Positions 36,108 to 44,671 of a DNA stretch of 64,000 nucleotides are shown here, piece by piece. Both the position numbers and the translations under genes were made by a program. Location: assembly GCF_000252855.1 (NCBI RefSeq), contig NC_017045.1:806001-870000 (forward strand). Direction: 5' to 3'. How positions within the stretch are numbered: the first letter of the stretch is position 1; every line of letters starts with the position of its first letter. This stretch comes from Riemerella anatipestifer ATCC 11845 = DSM 15868. GTDB taxonomy: Bacteria > Bacteroidota > Bacteroidia > Flavobacteriales > Weeksellaceae. The notes below the pieces were generated by a model, which was not told the origin of the DNA, did no database searches, and saw only the letters and a list, made by a program, of their open reading frames with translations.

Positions 36108-38012
36108 ATGCCTCTCCTACCCGAACATATCACTAAACTACTCTATGATACACTTGCCCATTTTTGGGGCTACCAAGAGTTTAGAGAACCGCAGGAAGAA
36201 ATTATCAGCTCTATCATTATGGGGCAAGATACTTTTGCTCTCTTACCCACAGGAGGTGGAAAATCTTTGTGCTATCAGCTCCCTGCATTAGTTTTAGAAG
36301 GTACTTGCATTGTGGTTTCTCCTCTTTTGGCTTTGATGAAAGACCAAGTGTATCAACTAAAAAGCAAAGGCATAGAAGCAGAGTATCTAAGTTCAGAATT
36401 AGACGAAGCCCAAGCAGAACAAATCTATTCACTTTGTATTGAGGGAACTACCAAAATACTATTTGTATCTCCCGAAAGGCTTACCAACAGCCTTTTTCTT
36501 CAAAAAATAGAAGAAATTAAAGTTTCTTTTTTAGCGGTGGACGAAGCCCATTGTATCTCCGAGTGGGGACAAGACTTTCGCCCAAGCTACCAAAATATTC
36601 ATAAGTTTAGAAAAGACCGACTGAAAGATTTGCCCGTTTTAGCTCTTACGGCTACGGCTACTCCGAAGGTATTGGAGGATATTAAATCTAAACTCAATCT
36701 GAAAACACCACAGATATTTCAAAAGAGTTTTGAACGGACGAATATTAAAATACACACAGAAGAATGTTCCGACAAGTATTCTAGAATTTTAAACTTGGTA
36801 AAAAACCACCCTTATTCGGGAATTATATACGCTTCTACGAGAAAGGAAACTCAACAACTCACCGAGTTCTTGCAACACAACGGAATTCCTAATGTTGATT
36901 TTTACCACGCAGGACTGCCACTTAAAGAAAAACACCAAAAACAGAATCAGTGGCTACATTCTAACAATGGAGTTCTAGTGGCTACCAATGCTTTTGGTAT
37001 GGGTATAGACAAAGATGATGTACGATATGTGATACACCTCTCTCCGCCTAGTTCGGTAGAAAACTATTACCAAGAAATTGGGAGAGGAGGTAGAGATGGT
37101 GAATCTGCCCTCGCTTATTTGTTATGGAACAAGTATGAACTTTCTAATTCTGACGAAACTCTTAAACAACAAATTCCTAACAAAGAGAGTTTTAAAAAGG
37201 CTATATCTTATCTCTATTCTTTATTTCAGATAGCTGATTTTGAACTTCCTGAACAGACTTTTCAATTTGATATTAGACAATGGCAACGGGTTACCAAAAT
37301 GCCTTTAGCCTCGCTTAAAAATATTTTGAGTTTCCTACATAATCAAGAAATCATCTATTATAATAACCTTAAATCTAAATCTAGCATAGAGCTAAACATA
37401 GAGGTAGAAGACTTTGAAAGTCTAGCTCCACAAGATGCCTATTTTATAGAAATATTGTTAAGACATCTATCTGGATTTTCGCATCATAAAGTTAGCTTTA
37501 GAGAAGAACATTTAGCTCATAAAATCAACACCAACTCTACCGAACTAAAAAAACGACTCCTAGAACTTGCCAATAAAGGCTATATTAACTATATAGATGG
37601 GGCTTTAGCTAGTATTAAATTTCTTATTCCTAGAGATAATGCAAGTTTTGGTGGTAAATGGTGGCATCTTTTTCTAGAAATACAAAAAAACAAAGTTCAG
37701 AAATGGGAAGAAATGAAGTTTTTTATTCAATCCGAAAAGTATTGCAAAATGAAAATGATATTATCTTATTTCGGAGAGAAAAAGGCTCAAAATTGCGGAC
37801 AATGCTCGGTTTGTTTGTCTCGTAAAACTTCGCTGTCTTCCGCCCATAACCCTATACTTAAAGTTTTAGCAGTAGAACCTTGTACTTTAGAAGACCTCTC
37901 AGCACAGATACCACATCTATCGAGAGAAAAGCTATTAGAACAAGTGATTCTTCTGCTAGATACCGATAAAATTAAAATGCTTAACTATAAAACTTATACA
38001 ATAAACTCATGA
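36108..38012 (+). CDS. recQ: RecQ family ATP-dependent DNA helicase
   Basis: 3'-to-5' DNA helicase of 634 residues. The superfamily 2 motifs are in order: FREPQEEII (motif 0), LLPTGGGKSLCYQLPA (I), VDEAHCISEWGQDFRP (II), LALTATATP (III), IIYASTRKETQ (IV), and TNAFGMGIDKDDVRYVIH plus YYQEIGRGGRDG (V, VI). Zinc cysteines (YCKMKMIL and CGQCSVC, near 545-570) mark the RecQ zinc domain, but they lie far C-terminal after a roughly 170-residue insertion of winged-helix-like sequence, and no HRDC domain follows. This layout matches a second RecQ class common in Bacteroidota. Its stop overlaps the fmt start by four bases. Confidence 0.88.
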   Translation: MPLLPEHITKLLYDTLAHFWGYQEFREPQEEIISSIIMGQDTFALLPTGGGKSLCYQLPALVLEGTCIVVSPLLALMKDQVYQLKSKGIEAEYLSSELDEAQAEQIYSLCIEGTTKILFVSPERLTNSLFLQKIEEIKVSFLAVDEAHCISEWGQDFRPSYQNIHKFRKDRLKDLPVLALTATATPKVLEDIKSKLNLKTPQIFQKSFERTNIKIHTEECSDKYSRILNLVKNHPYSGIIYASTRKETQQLTEFLQHNGIPNVDFYHAGLPLKEKHQKQNQWLHSNNGVLVATNAFGMGIDKDDVRYVIHLSPPSSVENYYQEIGRGGRDGESALAYLLWNKYELSNSDETLKQQIPNKESFKKAISYLYSLFQIADFELPEQTFQFDIRQWQRVTKMPLASLKNILSFLHNQEIIYYNNLKSKSSIELNIEVEDFESLAPQDAYFIEILLRHLSGFSHHKVSFREEHLAHKINTNSTELKKRLLELANKGYINYIDGALASIKFLIPRDNASFGGKWWHLFLEIQKNKVQKWEEMKFFIQSEKYCKMKMILSYFGEKKAQNCGQCSVCLSRKTSLSSAHNPILKVLAVEPCTLEDLSAQIPHLSREKLLEQVILLLDTDKIKMLNYKTYTINS

Positions 38013-38962
38013 CAAAACCTTTAAAAGTAGTATTCTTCGGAACGCCAGATTTTGCGAAACACAGCTTAGAAGCCATACATCACTCCCAACATCAAGTAGT
38101 GGGCGTGGTTACAGTAGCCGATAAAGCCAGCGGAAGAGGTCAAAAAATAACAGCTTCACCTGTTAAAGAATATGCACTAGAGCAAGGTCTGCCCATATAT
38201 CAGCCAGAAAAACTTAGAAATCCTGATTTTCTAGAGGCAATGAAACAACTAGAAGCCGATGTTTTCGTAGTGGTGGCGTTCCGTATGATGCCGAAAGTTT
38301 TGTTTGAAATTCCTCGTTTGGGTACTTTTAACCTACACGCTTCATTATTGCCTGATTATAGAGGTGCGGCTCCTATCAATTTCGCTATTATCAATGGAGA
38401 AACCACAACGGGTGTTACTACTTTTTTCATCAACGAAAAAATAGATGAAGGTAACATTCTCCTACAAAAAGAACTAAGTATTGCTCCTGATGAAGACGCA
38501 GGAAGCCTACACGACAGACTTATGACCATAGGTGGCGAACTCATTGTAGAAACCCTAGACGGCTTATCTGCTAATAGTATTACAGAGCAACCTCAACCCA
38601 TTGTAGCCGAACCTAAAAATGCTTTCAAAATCTTTAAAGAAGACACCAAAATCAATTGGAATGACACGGGAGTGAATCTGCATAACTTTGTACGAGGTCT
38701 ATCTCCCTACCCTACTGCTTTTACCAACATCAAAATTGGAGAAGAAGAAAAATCGCTTAAAATTTACAAAGGTTATTTTCAACCATCTGAACACTCTCAC
38801 CAAGCTGGAGAGATTGAAATAACTAAAAATAGTTTTAAAATCTATACTAAAGATGGAATTTATTTCCCTGAAGAACTACAACTGCAAGGCAAAAAAAGAA
38901 TGCCTGTGAAAGATTTCCTCAACGGTTTTAGGGATTTTGATAATATAAAACTCTTCTCATAA
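38009..38962 (+). CDS. fmt: Methionyl-tRNA formyltransferase
   Basis: Formylates initiator methionyl-tRNA with 10-formyl-tetrahydrofolate. The 317 residues match Fmt: VVFFGTPDFAKHSLEA at the start, the formyl-folate-binding core FNLHASLLPDYRGAAPINFAI with the catalytic Asn-x-His, and a C-terminal OB-like domain (NLHNFVRGLSPYPTAFT). The start ATG overlaps the recQ stop (ATGA), implying coupled translation. The peptide deformylase gene that often precedes fmt in other phyla is not nearby. Confidence 0.96.
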   Translation: MTKPLKVVFFGTPDFAKHSLEAIHHSQHQVVGVVTVADKASGRGQKITASPVKEYALEQGLPIYQPEKLRNPDFLEAMKQLEADVFVVVAFRMMPKVLFEIPRLGTFNLHASLLPDYRGAAPINFAIINGETTTGVTTFFINEKIDEGNILLQKELSIAPDEDAGSLHDRLMTIGGELIVETLDGLSANSITEQPQPIVAEPKNAFKIFKEDTKINWNDTGVNLHNFVRGLSPYPTAFTNIKIGEEEKSLKIYKGYFQPSEHSHQAGEIEITKNSFKIYTKDGIYFPEELQLQGKKRMPVKDFLNGFRDFDNIKLFS

Positions 38963-38996
38963 TTTTCAATAAACAATATTCAACCCTAAAAATCCT

Positions 38997-39004
38997 TATT
39001 TTTG
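38997..39004 (+). promoter_or_regulatory. -7 promoter element of murI
   Basis: TATTTTTG, 39 bases before the ATG at 39044; no TTG at the usual distance. Confidence 0.45.
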
Positions 39005-39043
39005 TAATCTAAAGAATTAGCATTGAAACATACGAATCATTTA

Positions 39044-39859
39044 ATGTTGGTAGATAACCTCTCTCCTCAGCAACCTATAGGTGTGTTTGATTCTGGTGTG
39101 GGAGGACTTACCGTAGCCAAAGAAATCAAAAGGCAAATGCCCCACGAAAACATCATCTATTTTGGGGATACCAAACATTTACCTTACGGAGATAAATCTA
39201 AAGAAGCCATCGTTAGGTTTTCAGAAAAAATAGCCGAGTTTTTACTAGAGCAAAACTGTAAAGCCATCGTAATCGCTTGTAACTCTGCCACGGCTAATGC
39301 CCTGAAAGAAGTTAAAGAATTGGTAGGAAATAGAGCGATTGTTTTTGATGTGGTTAATCCTGTTGCGGAGAAAATAGCTTATGAAATCCACACCAATGTA
39401 GGCGTTATTGCAACTAAAGCTACCGTAAATGCTGGGATTTATAAGAAAAGCATCAGACGCTTTAACAAATTTATAAAGGTAGATGAGCTAGCCACACCAC
39501 TTTTAGTTCCAGCGATAGAAGAGGGTTTTAAAAACCACCCTATTACTCATTCTATTTTATATCATTATTTGAGTAATAGTAAGCTAAAGAACATTGAAAC
39601 ACTGATTTTAGGGTGCACACATTATCCGCTATTATTAGAGGAAATTAAGCAATATTATGGCAGTAGAGTAAGAGTGATTGATTCGCCTAGTATTGTAGCA
39701 AATTACATTAAAATTTCTTTAGAAAAACACCACTTACTTAATTCTGAACAGAAAACAACGGAGATGAAGTTTTATCTTTCGGATTTAACCAAAAATTTTG
39801 AAAAAATATCTAAAAAGTTTTTTGGGAAGAGTATAGATTTAGAACTTAAAATACTTTAA
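39044..39859 (+). CDS. murI: Glutamate racemase
   Basis: Supplies D-glutamate for peptidoglycan. I start at ATG 39044 (MLVDNLSPQQPIGVFDSG), 271 residues; a TTG 21 bases upstream is in frame but less likely. The two catalytic cysteines are present in VIACNSATANAL and LGCTHYPLL, and the substrate motifs GVFDSGVGGLTV and YFGDTKHLPYGDKS are intact. It ends at a bidirectional terminator shared with hemB. Confidence 0.95.
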   Translation: MLVDNLSPQQPIGVFDSGVGGLTVAKEIKRQMPHENIIYFGDTKHLPYGDKSKEAIVRFSEKIAEFLLEQNCKAIVIACNSATANALKEVKELVGNRAIVFDVVNPVAEKIAYEIHTNVGVIATKATVNAGIYKKSIRRFNKFIKVDELATPLLVPAIEEGFKNHPITHSILYHYLSNSKLKNIETLILGCTHYPLLLEEIKQYYGSRVRVIDSPSIVANYIKISLEKHHLLNSEQKTTEMKFYLSDLTKNFEKISKKFFGKSIDLELKIL

Positions 39860-39860
39860 A

Positions 39861-39896
39861 AAAATAGCGACCTCAATCTGAAAGGTCGCTATTTTG
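39861..39896. terminator. Bidirectional terminator between murI and hemB
   Basis: AAAATAGCGACCT pairs with AGGTCGCTATTTT around a nine-base loop, flanked by A- and T-runs. Confidence 0.9.
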
Positions 39897-39898
39897 TT

Positions 39899-40891
39899 TT
39901 ATTTTTGTAGAAGCATTGCGGCTTCTTTTGCTGCATAGGTGAAAATCATATCAGCCCCAGCTCTCTTAAAGCAAGTAAGACTTTCTATTAAGACTTTATC
40001 ATTGTCTAGCCAACCATTCTGCGAAGCAGCTTTTAGCATGGCATATTCTCCACTTACTTGATACACCGCAATAGGAATATCTATTAGCTCTCTAACTTTA
40101 GAAACAATGTCTAAATAAGGCATACCTGGCTTTATCATAATAATATCAGCTCCTTCCTCTACATCTCTAATCACTTCATTTATAGCTTCTCTAGTATTAT
40201 GAAAATCCATTTGATAAGTTTTTTTATCCTTCGGAATGTTTGCGGTTTCCTTCGGAGCACTATCCAACGCACTTCTGAAAGGTCCATAGAAAGAACTTGC
40301 ATATTTCGCCGCATAAGACAAAATACCTACATTATGAAACCCATTTTCCTCTAATCCTTCTCTTATAGCCATTACTCTGCCGTCCATCATATCACTTGGT
40401 GCTACAATATCCGCTCCAGCTTCAGCTTGAGAAATAGACATCTTAACCAAAGCTTCCACTGTAGCATCATTATCCACTTCACCATTAGTTACAATACCAT
40501 CGTGTCCGTAGATAGAATAAGGGTCTAAAGCTACATCAGGCATCACTACCATTTCTGGAACAGCTTCTTTAATAGCTCTTATGGTGTTTTGCATCAACCC
40601 ATTAGGATTCCATGCTTCTGTTCCTGCATTATCTTTGAGATGGTCTGAAACCTTCATATAGATATTAACTGCTTTCACACCCAAAGCGAATAGCTCTTTA
40701 CATTCTTCTACCGTTAAATCTATACTTCTGCGATAGATACCAGGCATAGAAGGGATAGCCTCTTGTTTCTTTTCTCCTTCCATCACAAACATAGGCATTA
40801 CAAAATCAGATGTTGAAAGATGGTTCTCTCTTACAAGACTTCTAAGGCTGTCATTTCGTCTTAATCTTCTATTTCTTGAATATATAATCAT
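39899..40891 (-). CDS. hemB: Delta-aminolevulinic acid dehydratase (porphobilinogen synthase)
   Basis: Condenses two aminolevulinate molecules to porphobilinogen in heme synthesis. The 330 residues have the Schiff-base lysines in AAKYASSFYGPFR and IMIKPGMPYLD. The metal site reads DVALDPYSIYGHDG, with Asp and Ala where zinc-type enzymes have cysteines, so this should be a magnesium-type enzyme like those of Pseudomonas. It has its own promoter, back to back with that of the small T9SS-tagged gene at 40999. Confidence 0.96.
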   Translation of the reverse strand: MIIYSRNRRLRRNDSLRSLVRENHLSTSDFVMPMFVMEGEKKQEAIPSMPGIYRRSIDLTVEECKELFALGVKAVNIYMKVSDHLKDNAGTEAWNPNGLMQNTIRAIKEAVPEMVVMPDVALDPYSIYGHDGIVTNGEVDNDATVEALVKMSISQAEAGADIVAPSDMMDGRVMAIREGLEENGFHNVGILSYAAKYASSFYGPFRSALDSAPKETANIPKDKKTYQMDFHNTREAINEVIRDVEEGADIIMIKPGMPYLDIVSKVRELIDIPIAVYQVSGEYAMLKAASQNGWLDNDKVLIESLTCFKRAGADMIFTYAAKEAAMLLQK

Positions 40892-40913
40892 TTTTGGAAT
40901 TGTATTTGTTATG

Positions 40914-40921
40914 CAAATTTA
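40914..40921 (-). promoter_or_regulatory. -7 promoter element of hemB
   Basis: Minus-strand TAAATTTG, 22 bases before the hemB ATG. Confidence 0.5.
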
Positions 40922-40945
40922 ACAAGACTTTAGCAGAATTAAATC

Positions 40946-40976
40946 TTGTAAGCTGATTTTATTTTAGATATATTTG
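40946..40976 (+). promoter_or_regulatory. Promoter of the small T9SS-tagged gene
   Basis: TTG (40946-40948), exactly 20 bases, TATATTTG (40969-40976), 22 bases before the ATG. Diverges from the hemB promoter within a 107-base gap. Confidence 0.7.
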
Positions 40977-40998
40977 TAAATATTTTTAAATCAATACT

Positions 40999-41355
40999 AT
41001 GAAACAACTTTTATTTTCTATATTTTTCTTAATTACATTTTTGGGACTATCTTCCTCAACGCTGAAGGCTCAGAATGTAAGAGATTATATTGGTAATCAA
41101 CAAAAATCTGATGATGCTCTTGTGGTAGCTTACCCTAACCCAGCGAAGGATTTCATTGTATTAAAAACTAAAAATCCATTAACTAGGGTTAAAAGTGTTA
41201 CTTTTTACTCTATAGTTGGAGCTCAGGTGATGGAGGTTTTTCCTAATTCAAACTATGTGGAAATTAGATTAGATAAACTTATATACGGTAAGTATCTTAT
41301 AAAATATACTCTAAGTGATAATACTCAACAGGTTACACAAATTATAAAACAGTAA
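40999..41355 (+). CDS. Secreted protein that is almost only a T9SS sorting domain
   Basis: Protein of 118 residues: a signal peptide (1-25, ending LKAQ), about 15 residues of linker (NVRDYIGNQQKSDDA), then a type A T9SS sorting domain from about residue 42 (VVAYPNPAKDFIVLKT, VTFYSIVGAQVMEV, LDKLIYGKYLIKYTLSD) that closes in TQIIKQ. There is no room for a cargo domain, so it is either a relic of a larger secreted protein or a small protein whose sorting-domain fold is itself the functional unit. It has a textbook promoter, which argues against random decay. Confidence 0.72.
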   Translation: MKQLLFSIFFLITFLGLSSSTLKAQNVRDYIGNQQKSDDALVVAYPNPAKDFIVLKTKNPLTRVKSVTFYSIVGAQVMEVFPNSNYVEIRLDKLIYGKYLIKYTLSDNTQQVTQIIKQ

Positions 41356-41363
41356 ATTTTGTA

Positions 41364-41394
41364 TTGGCTAATTCAAAAAAAAATATTACTTTTG
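41364..41394 (+). promoter_or_regulatory. Promoter of rpsP-rimM
   Basis: TTG (41364-41366), exactly 20 bases, TACTTTTG (41387-41394), 46 bases before the rpsP ATG. Confidence 0.72.
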
Positions 41395-41440
41395 CCAACT
41401 AATTATTAACAGGGACGAGTTCCCATAAAATCAATATTTT

Positions 41441-41974
41441 ATGTCAGTAAAAATTAGATTACAAAGACACGGTAAAAAAGGAAAACCGTTTTACCACATC
41501 GTGGTTGCAGATTCTAGAGCTAAAAGAGATGGTAGATTCATCCAAAAACTAGGAACTTACAACCCAATTACTAACCCAGCTACTATTGATTTAGATGTAA
41601 ATGCAGCGGTAGATTGGTTAAACAAAGGGGCTCAGCCTACAGATACTGCTAGAGCTATCCTATCTTACAAAGGAGCTCTTTACAAGAAACACTTACTTGG
41701 AGGAGTTGCTAAAGGTGCTTTTGATGAGGCTGAAGCAGAGAAGAGATTCAATGCTTGGTTAGAAGAAAAAGAAGCTAAAGTACAAGGTAAAAAAGAAAAC
41801 TTAGCTAAATCTAAAGAGGAAGCTAAGAAAGCTGCATTAGAAGCTGAGCAAAAAGTAAGCGAAGCTAGACTAAATGCAAGAAAAGAAGCTGAAGCTACTG
41901 CAGAACCAGTAGAAGAAGTTGCTGAAGAAAGTACAGAAGCTCCTGCAGCTGAAGAAAACGAAGCAGAAGCTTAA
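41441..41974 (+). CDS. rpsP: 30S ribosomal protein S16 with long C-terminal tail
   Basis: Small-subunit assembly protein. The first 80 or so residues are standard S16 ([40 protein letters not shown]). The remaining part, to residue 177, is an Ala/Glu/Lys-rich, probably coiled-coil segment ending in an acidic run ([20 protein letters not shown]); E. coli S16 has only 82 residues. Such tails are common in flavobacterial S16 and their role is unknown. rimM, needed for maturation of the same 30S head region, follows 17 bases on. Confidence 0.96.
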   Translation: MSVKIRLQRHGKKGKPFYHIVVADSRAKRDGRFIQKLGTYNPITNPATIDLDVNAAVDWLNKGAQPTDTARAILSYKGALYKKHLLGGVAKGAFDEAEAEKRFNAWLEEKEAKVQGKKENLAKSKEEAKKAALEAEQKVSEARLNARKEAEATAEPVEEVAEESTEAPAAEENEAEA

Positions 41975-41991
41975 GAATTAAAAATTTAATC

Positions 41992-42516
41992 ATGCGAAAG
42001 GAGGATTGCTATTTTCTTGGAAAAATCACTCGTAAGCATGGTCTTTCGGGAAATGTTATCTTAAAATTAGATACAGACCAACCCGAATTTTACAACAAAT
42101 TGGAATCAATATTCGTTGAAATCAACGGATTATTGGTTCCTTTTTTTATAGAAAAACAACAGTGGCAAAAATTAGACTCTAAAATCATTACTTTTAAAAA
42201 TGTGTCTGATGCTATGGTAGAGCAAGCACTGGGTAAAAGTGTTTTTTTACCACTTTCTACTTTACCTCCATTGGAGGGTAATCAGTTTTATTACCACGAA
42301 GTAATAGGTTTTGATGTTTTTGATGAGGCTGAAAACTTTTGTGGTTCAATCAAAGAGATTAACGACCAAACAGCACAGCACTATTTTATCCTTAATAATA
42401 AAGGTAAAGAGGTTATCATTCCTATTATCAAAGATTGGATTCTGAAAGTTAATAGAGATGAAAAGATAATTTCTATGCAATTACCAGAAGGACTTCTAGA
42501 GGTATTTGAGGTGTAA
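41992..42516 (+). CDS. rimM: Ribosome maturation factor RimM
   Basis: Helps fold the 30S head by binding S19 and 16S rRNA. The 174 residues have the N-terminal RimM barrel (FLGKITRKHGLSGNVILKLDTD) and the C-terminal PRC-barrel (FYYHEVIGFDVFDEAENFCGSIKEIND, VIIPIIKDWILKVNRDEKII). It follows rpsP, the same order as in E. coli, where trmD comes next; trmD is not next here. Confidence 0.93.
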   Translation: MRKEDCYFLGKITRKHGLSGNVILKLDTDQPEFYNKLESIFVEINGLLVPFFIEKQQWQKLDSKIITFKNVSDAMVEQALGKSVFLPLSTLPPLEGNQFYYHEVIGFDVFDEAENFCGSIKEINDQTAQHYFILNNKGKEVIIPIIKDWILKVNRDEKIISMQLPEGLLEVFEV

Positions 42517-42583
42517 GTCTTCTATTTATACGATATTATTGCGTTTTTCCTTAATATTTCCTAGTGGCTTAAGTTAAAATCAC

Positions 42584-42591
42584 TACTTTTG
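42584..42591 (+). promoter_or_regulatory. -7 promoter element of queE
   Basis: TACTTTTG, 70 bases before the ATG chosen for queE; no TTG at the standard distance. Confidence 0.4.
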
Positions 42592-42661
42592 TAGCGGATT
42601 TGTGTTTATAATCTTCTATGGAAGTTTTTATAATTTACATATTCAAAAGAATAGGTTTTTA

Positions 42662-43294
42662 ATGATGACTAATACTGAAAAAGAATTACTAAAGTTAGGG
42701 AAACTACTCCCTGTAATGGAGCATTTCTATACGATACAAGGTGAAGGTGCATATACTGGCAAAGCGGCATATTTTATTCGTTTAGGAGGTTGCGATGTTG
42801 GTTGTCATTGGTGCGATGTTAAAGAAAGTTGGGATCCTAACTTGCACCCTTTAATGGACGCAGAAGAAGTTGCCCAAATAGCAGCAAACCATTCTAAGAC
42901 CATTGTTTTGACAGGTGGAGAGCCACTTATGTGGAATTTAGAAATACTTACCAAAAAATTAAAAGACTTAGGTTGCACTATACACATAGAGACTTCTGGT
43001 GCTTATGAAATATCTGGGCATATAGATTGGGTGTGCCTTTCTCCTAAGAAAACAGGTCTGCCTAAAGAAAGTATATATGCAAAGGCAAATGAGTTAAAAG
43101 TAATTATTTTCAACAATCACGATTTTAAGTTTGCCGAAGAACAAGCCTCTAAAGTATCTCAAAATTGTAAATTTTATCTCCAAAGCGAATGGAGTAAAAG
43201 AGATGAAATGTATCCTAAAATAACCGATTATATTTTAGAAAATCCTAAATGGCAGGCTTCGGTACAAACACACAAATATCTTAATATCCCATAG
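42662..43294 (+). CDS. queE: 7-carboxy-7-deazaguanine synthase
   Basis: Radical SAM enzyme that contracts carboxy-tetrahydropterin to 7-carboxy-7-deazaguanine on the way to queuosine. I start at ATG 42662 (second ATG at 42665 equally possible), 210 residues, because the region above it is not conserved-looking. The cluster motif is GGCDVGCHWCD (Cys-x3-Cys-x2-Cys), preceded by MEHFYTIQGEGAYTGKAAYFIRL, and followed by the SAM motif VLTGGEPLM. Other queuosine genes are not in the window. The sugar transferase follows seven bases on, so the two are likely co-transcribed without an obvious functional link. Confidence 0.92.
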   Translation: MMTNTEKELLKLGKLLPVMEHFYTIQGEGAYTGKAAYFIRLGGCDVGCHWCDVKESWDPNLHPLMDAEEVAQIAANHSKTIVLTGGEPLMWNLEILTKKLKDLGCTIHIETSGAYEISGHIDWVCLSPKKTGLPKESIYAKANELKVIIFNNHDFKFAEEQASKVSQNCKFYLQSEWSKRDEMYPKITDYILENPKWQASVQTHKYLNIP

Positions 43295-43301
43295 TATACG
43301 A

Positions 43302-44633
43302 ATGCAGAATATCCGCTATTCTAGATATTTGAAATTTTTATTTATAGGAGCAGATATTTTTGCTATACTTACTTGTTTTTATATACTTTTCCCTAACAAA
43401 GAGGGAGAGTGGTTGTGGAAAACTGAAAACCTTATATTCTTATTTATTGTTTGTGTATTTTGGGGATTATTAAGTGGTTACACTCGTTTGTATCATGCTC
43501 CTCGTACACTTACTTATACGCTTCATTTAGAAAGAATTTTAAAGCATGCTCTGTTTTTCTTTTTAGGGATATGGATGTTGGAGTTACTGTCCACAAAAGT
43601 AAATTTCAGTCAAAATGAATTAACTTTTTGGGGGTATTTCTTGATTTTGATATTATCATTTAAGTCGTTTACTTTCTTTCTTCTTAAATATTACAGAAGT
43701 TTGGGTAAAAATCACAGAAATGTGATGTTTTTTTCAGATGATAATCTTTCTACTATTTTAAAACAAACTCTTCTAGAGCGTAAGGATTATGGCTATAAAG
43801 TATATAGTTTTAATGGAAATGTCACTGAACAAGAGCTTACTCTTTTTTGGAAAACCAATGGTATAGATACATTATTTTTATCTTCAGAAAATGAAGCAAG
43901 TCAAATAAAAGAAATTCTAAAATTGGCGGAAATACATAAGGTTAATGTAAATCTTGTACCCAACACCTTTAACCAAAGTTTTTTTAACTACCATCTACAA
44001 TATTTTGGAGTATCGCCTGTGCTTATTCCAGAAAGATATCCGCTAAGTTTTGTTAGTAATCAAATAATTAAAAGGTTATTTGATATCTTGTTTTCATCTT
44101 TAGTATTGGTGTTTGTGGGTATTTGGCTTTTCCCTATTATCTCATTTTTTATTTGGTTAGAAAGCGGCAGCCCTATCTCATTTATACAAAAAAGATATGG
44201 TTACCGGGAGAAAGTCTTCCAATGTTTTAAATTCAGAACAATGGTTGATGACCATCAATCCTGTGAGAAACGAGTTACAAAAGTGGGGAGGTTTCTTAGA
44301 AAAACCAGCCTTGATGAGATGCCTCAATTTATAAATGTTCTGTTTGGAGATATGTCTGTGGTAGGTCCACGTCCTCATATGCTTTCTGTAGATGATTTTT
44401 ATAAATCCCAAATAGAGCAATACAGTACACGAAGTTTAGTAAAACCAGGGATAACAGGGCTAGCTCAAGTAAATGGTTTGAGAGGCGATGGCGGAGAAAA
44501 TCTAGATGAAAAGATGAAAAAAAGGCTACTAGCCGATGTTTTTTATATTAAAAATTGGAGCATAAGTTTAGATATCGTAATTATATTAAAAACCATTTTT
44601 TTGATTATCAGAGGCGACGAAAATGCTCAGTAG
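43302..44633 (+). CDS. Undecaprenyl-phosphate sugar-1-phosphate transferase (WcaJ/WbaP family)
   Basis: Initiating enzyme for an exopolysaccharide, capsule or O-antigen: transfers a sugar phosphate from a nucleotide sugar to undecaprenyl phosphate in the inner membrane. The 443 residues show four or five N-terminal membrane helices (about 10-125), a CoA-binding-like cytosolic region, a re-entrant hydrophobic segment (FDILFSSLVLVFVGIWLFPIISFF, near 263-286) and the catalytic bacterial sugar transferase domain with QKRYGYREKVFQCFKFRTM, KTSLDEMPQFINVLFGDMSVVGPRPH and PGITGLAQVNGLRG. No other glycosyltransferases lie beside it, so its product is unknown. Confidence 0.9.
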   Translation: MQNIRYSRYLKFLFIGADIFAILTCFYILFPNKEGEWLWKTENLIFLFIVCVFWGLLSGYTRLYHAPRTLTYTLHLERILKHALFFFLGIWMLELLSTKVNFSQNELTFWGYFLILILSFKSFTFFLLKYYRSLGKNHRNVMFFSDDNLSTILKQTLLERKDYGYKVYSFNGNVTEQELTLFWKTNGIDTLFLSSENEASQIKEILKLAEIHKVNVNLVPNTFNQSFFNYHLQYFGVSPVLIPERYPLSFVSNQIIKRLFDILFSSLVLVFVGIWLFPIISFFIWLESGSPISFIQKRYGYREKVFQCFKFRTMVDDHQSCEKRVTKVGRFLRKTSLDEMPQFINVLFGDMSVVGPRPHMLSVDDFYKSQIEQYSTRSLVKPGITGLAQVNGLRGDGGENLDEKMKKRLLADVFYIKNWSISLDIVIILKTIFLIIRGDENAQ

Positions 44634-44671
44634 TTACTGAAAATATCAATTAAAAATATTAACTTCGCAGA

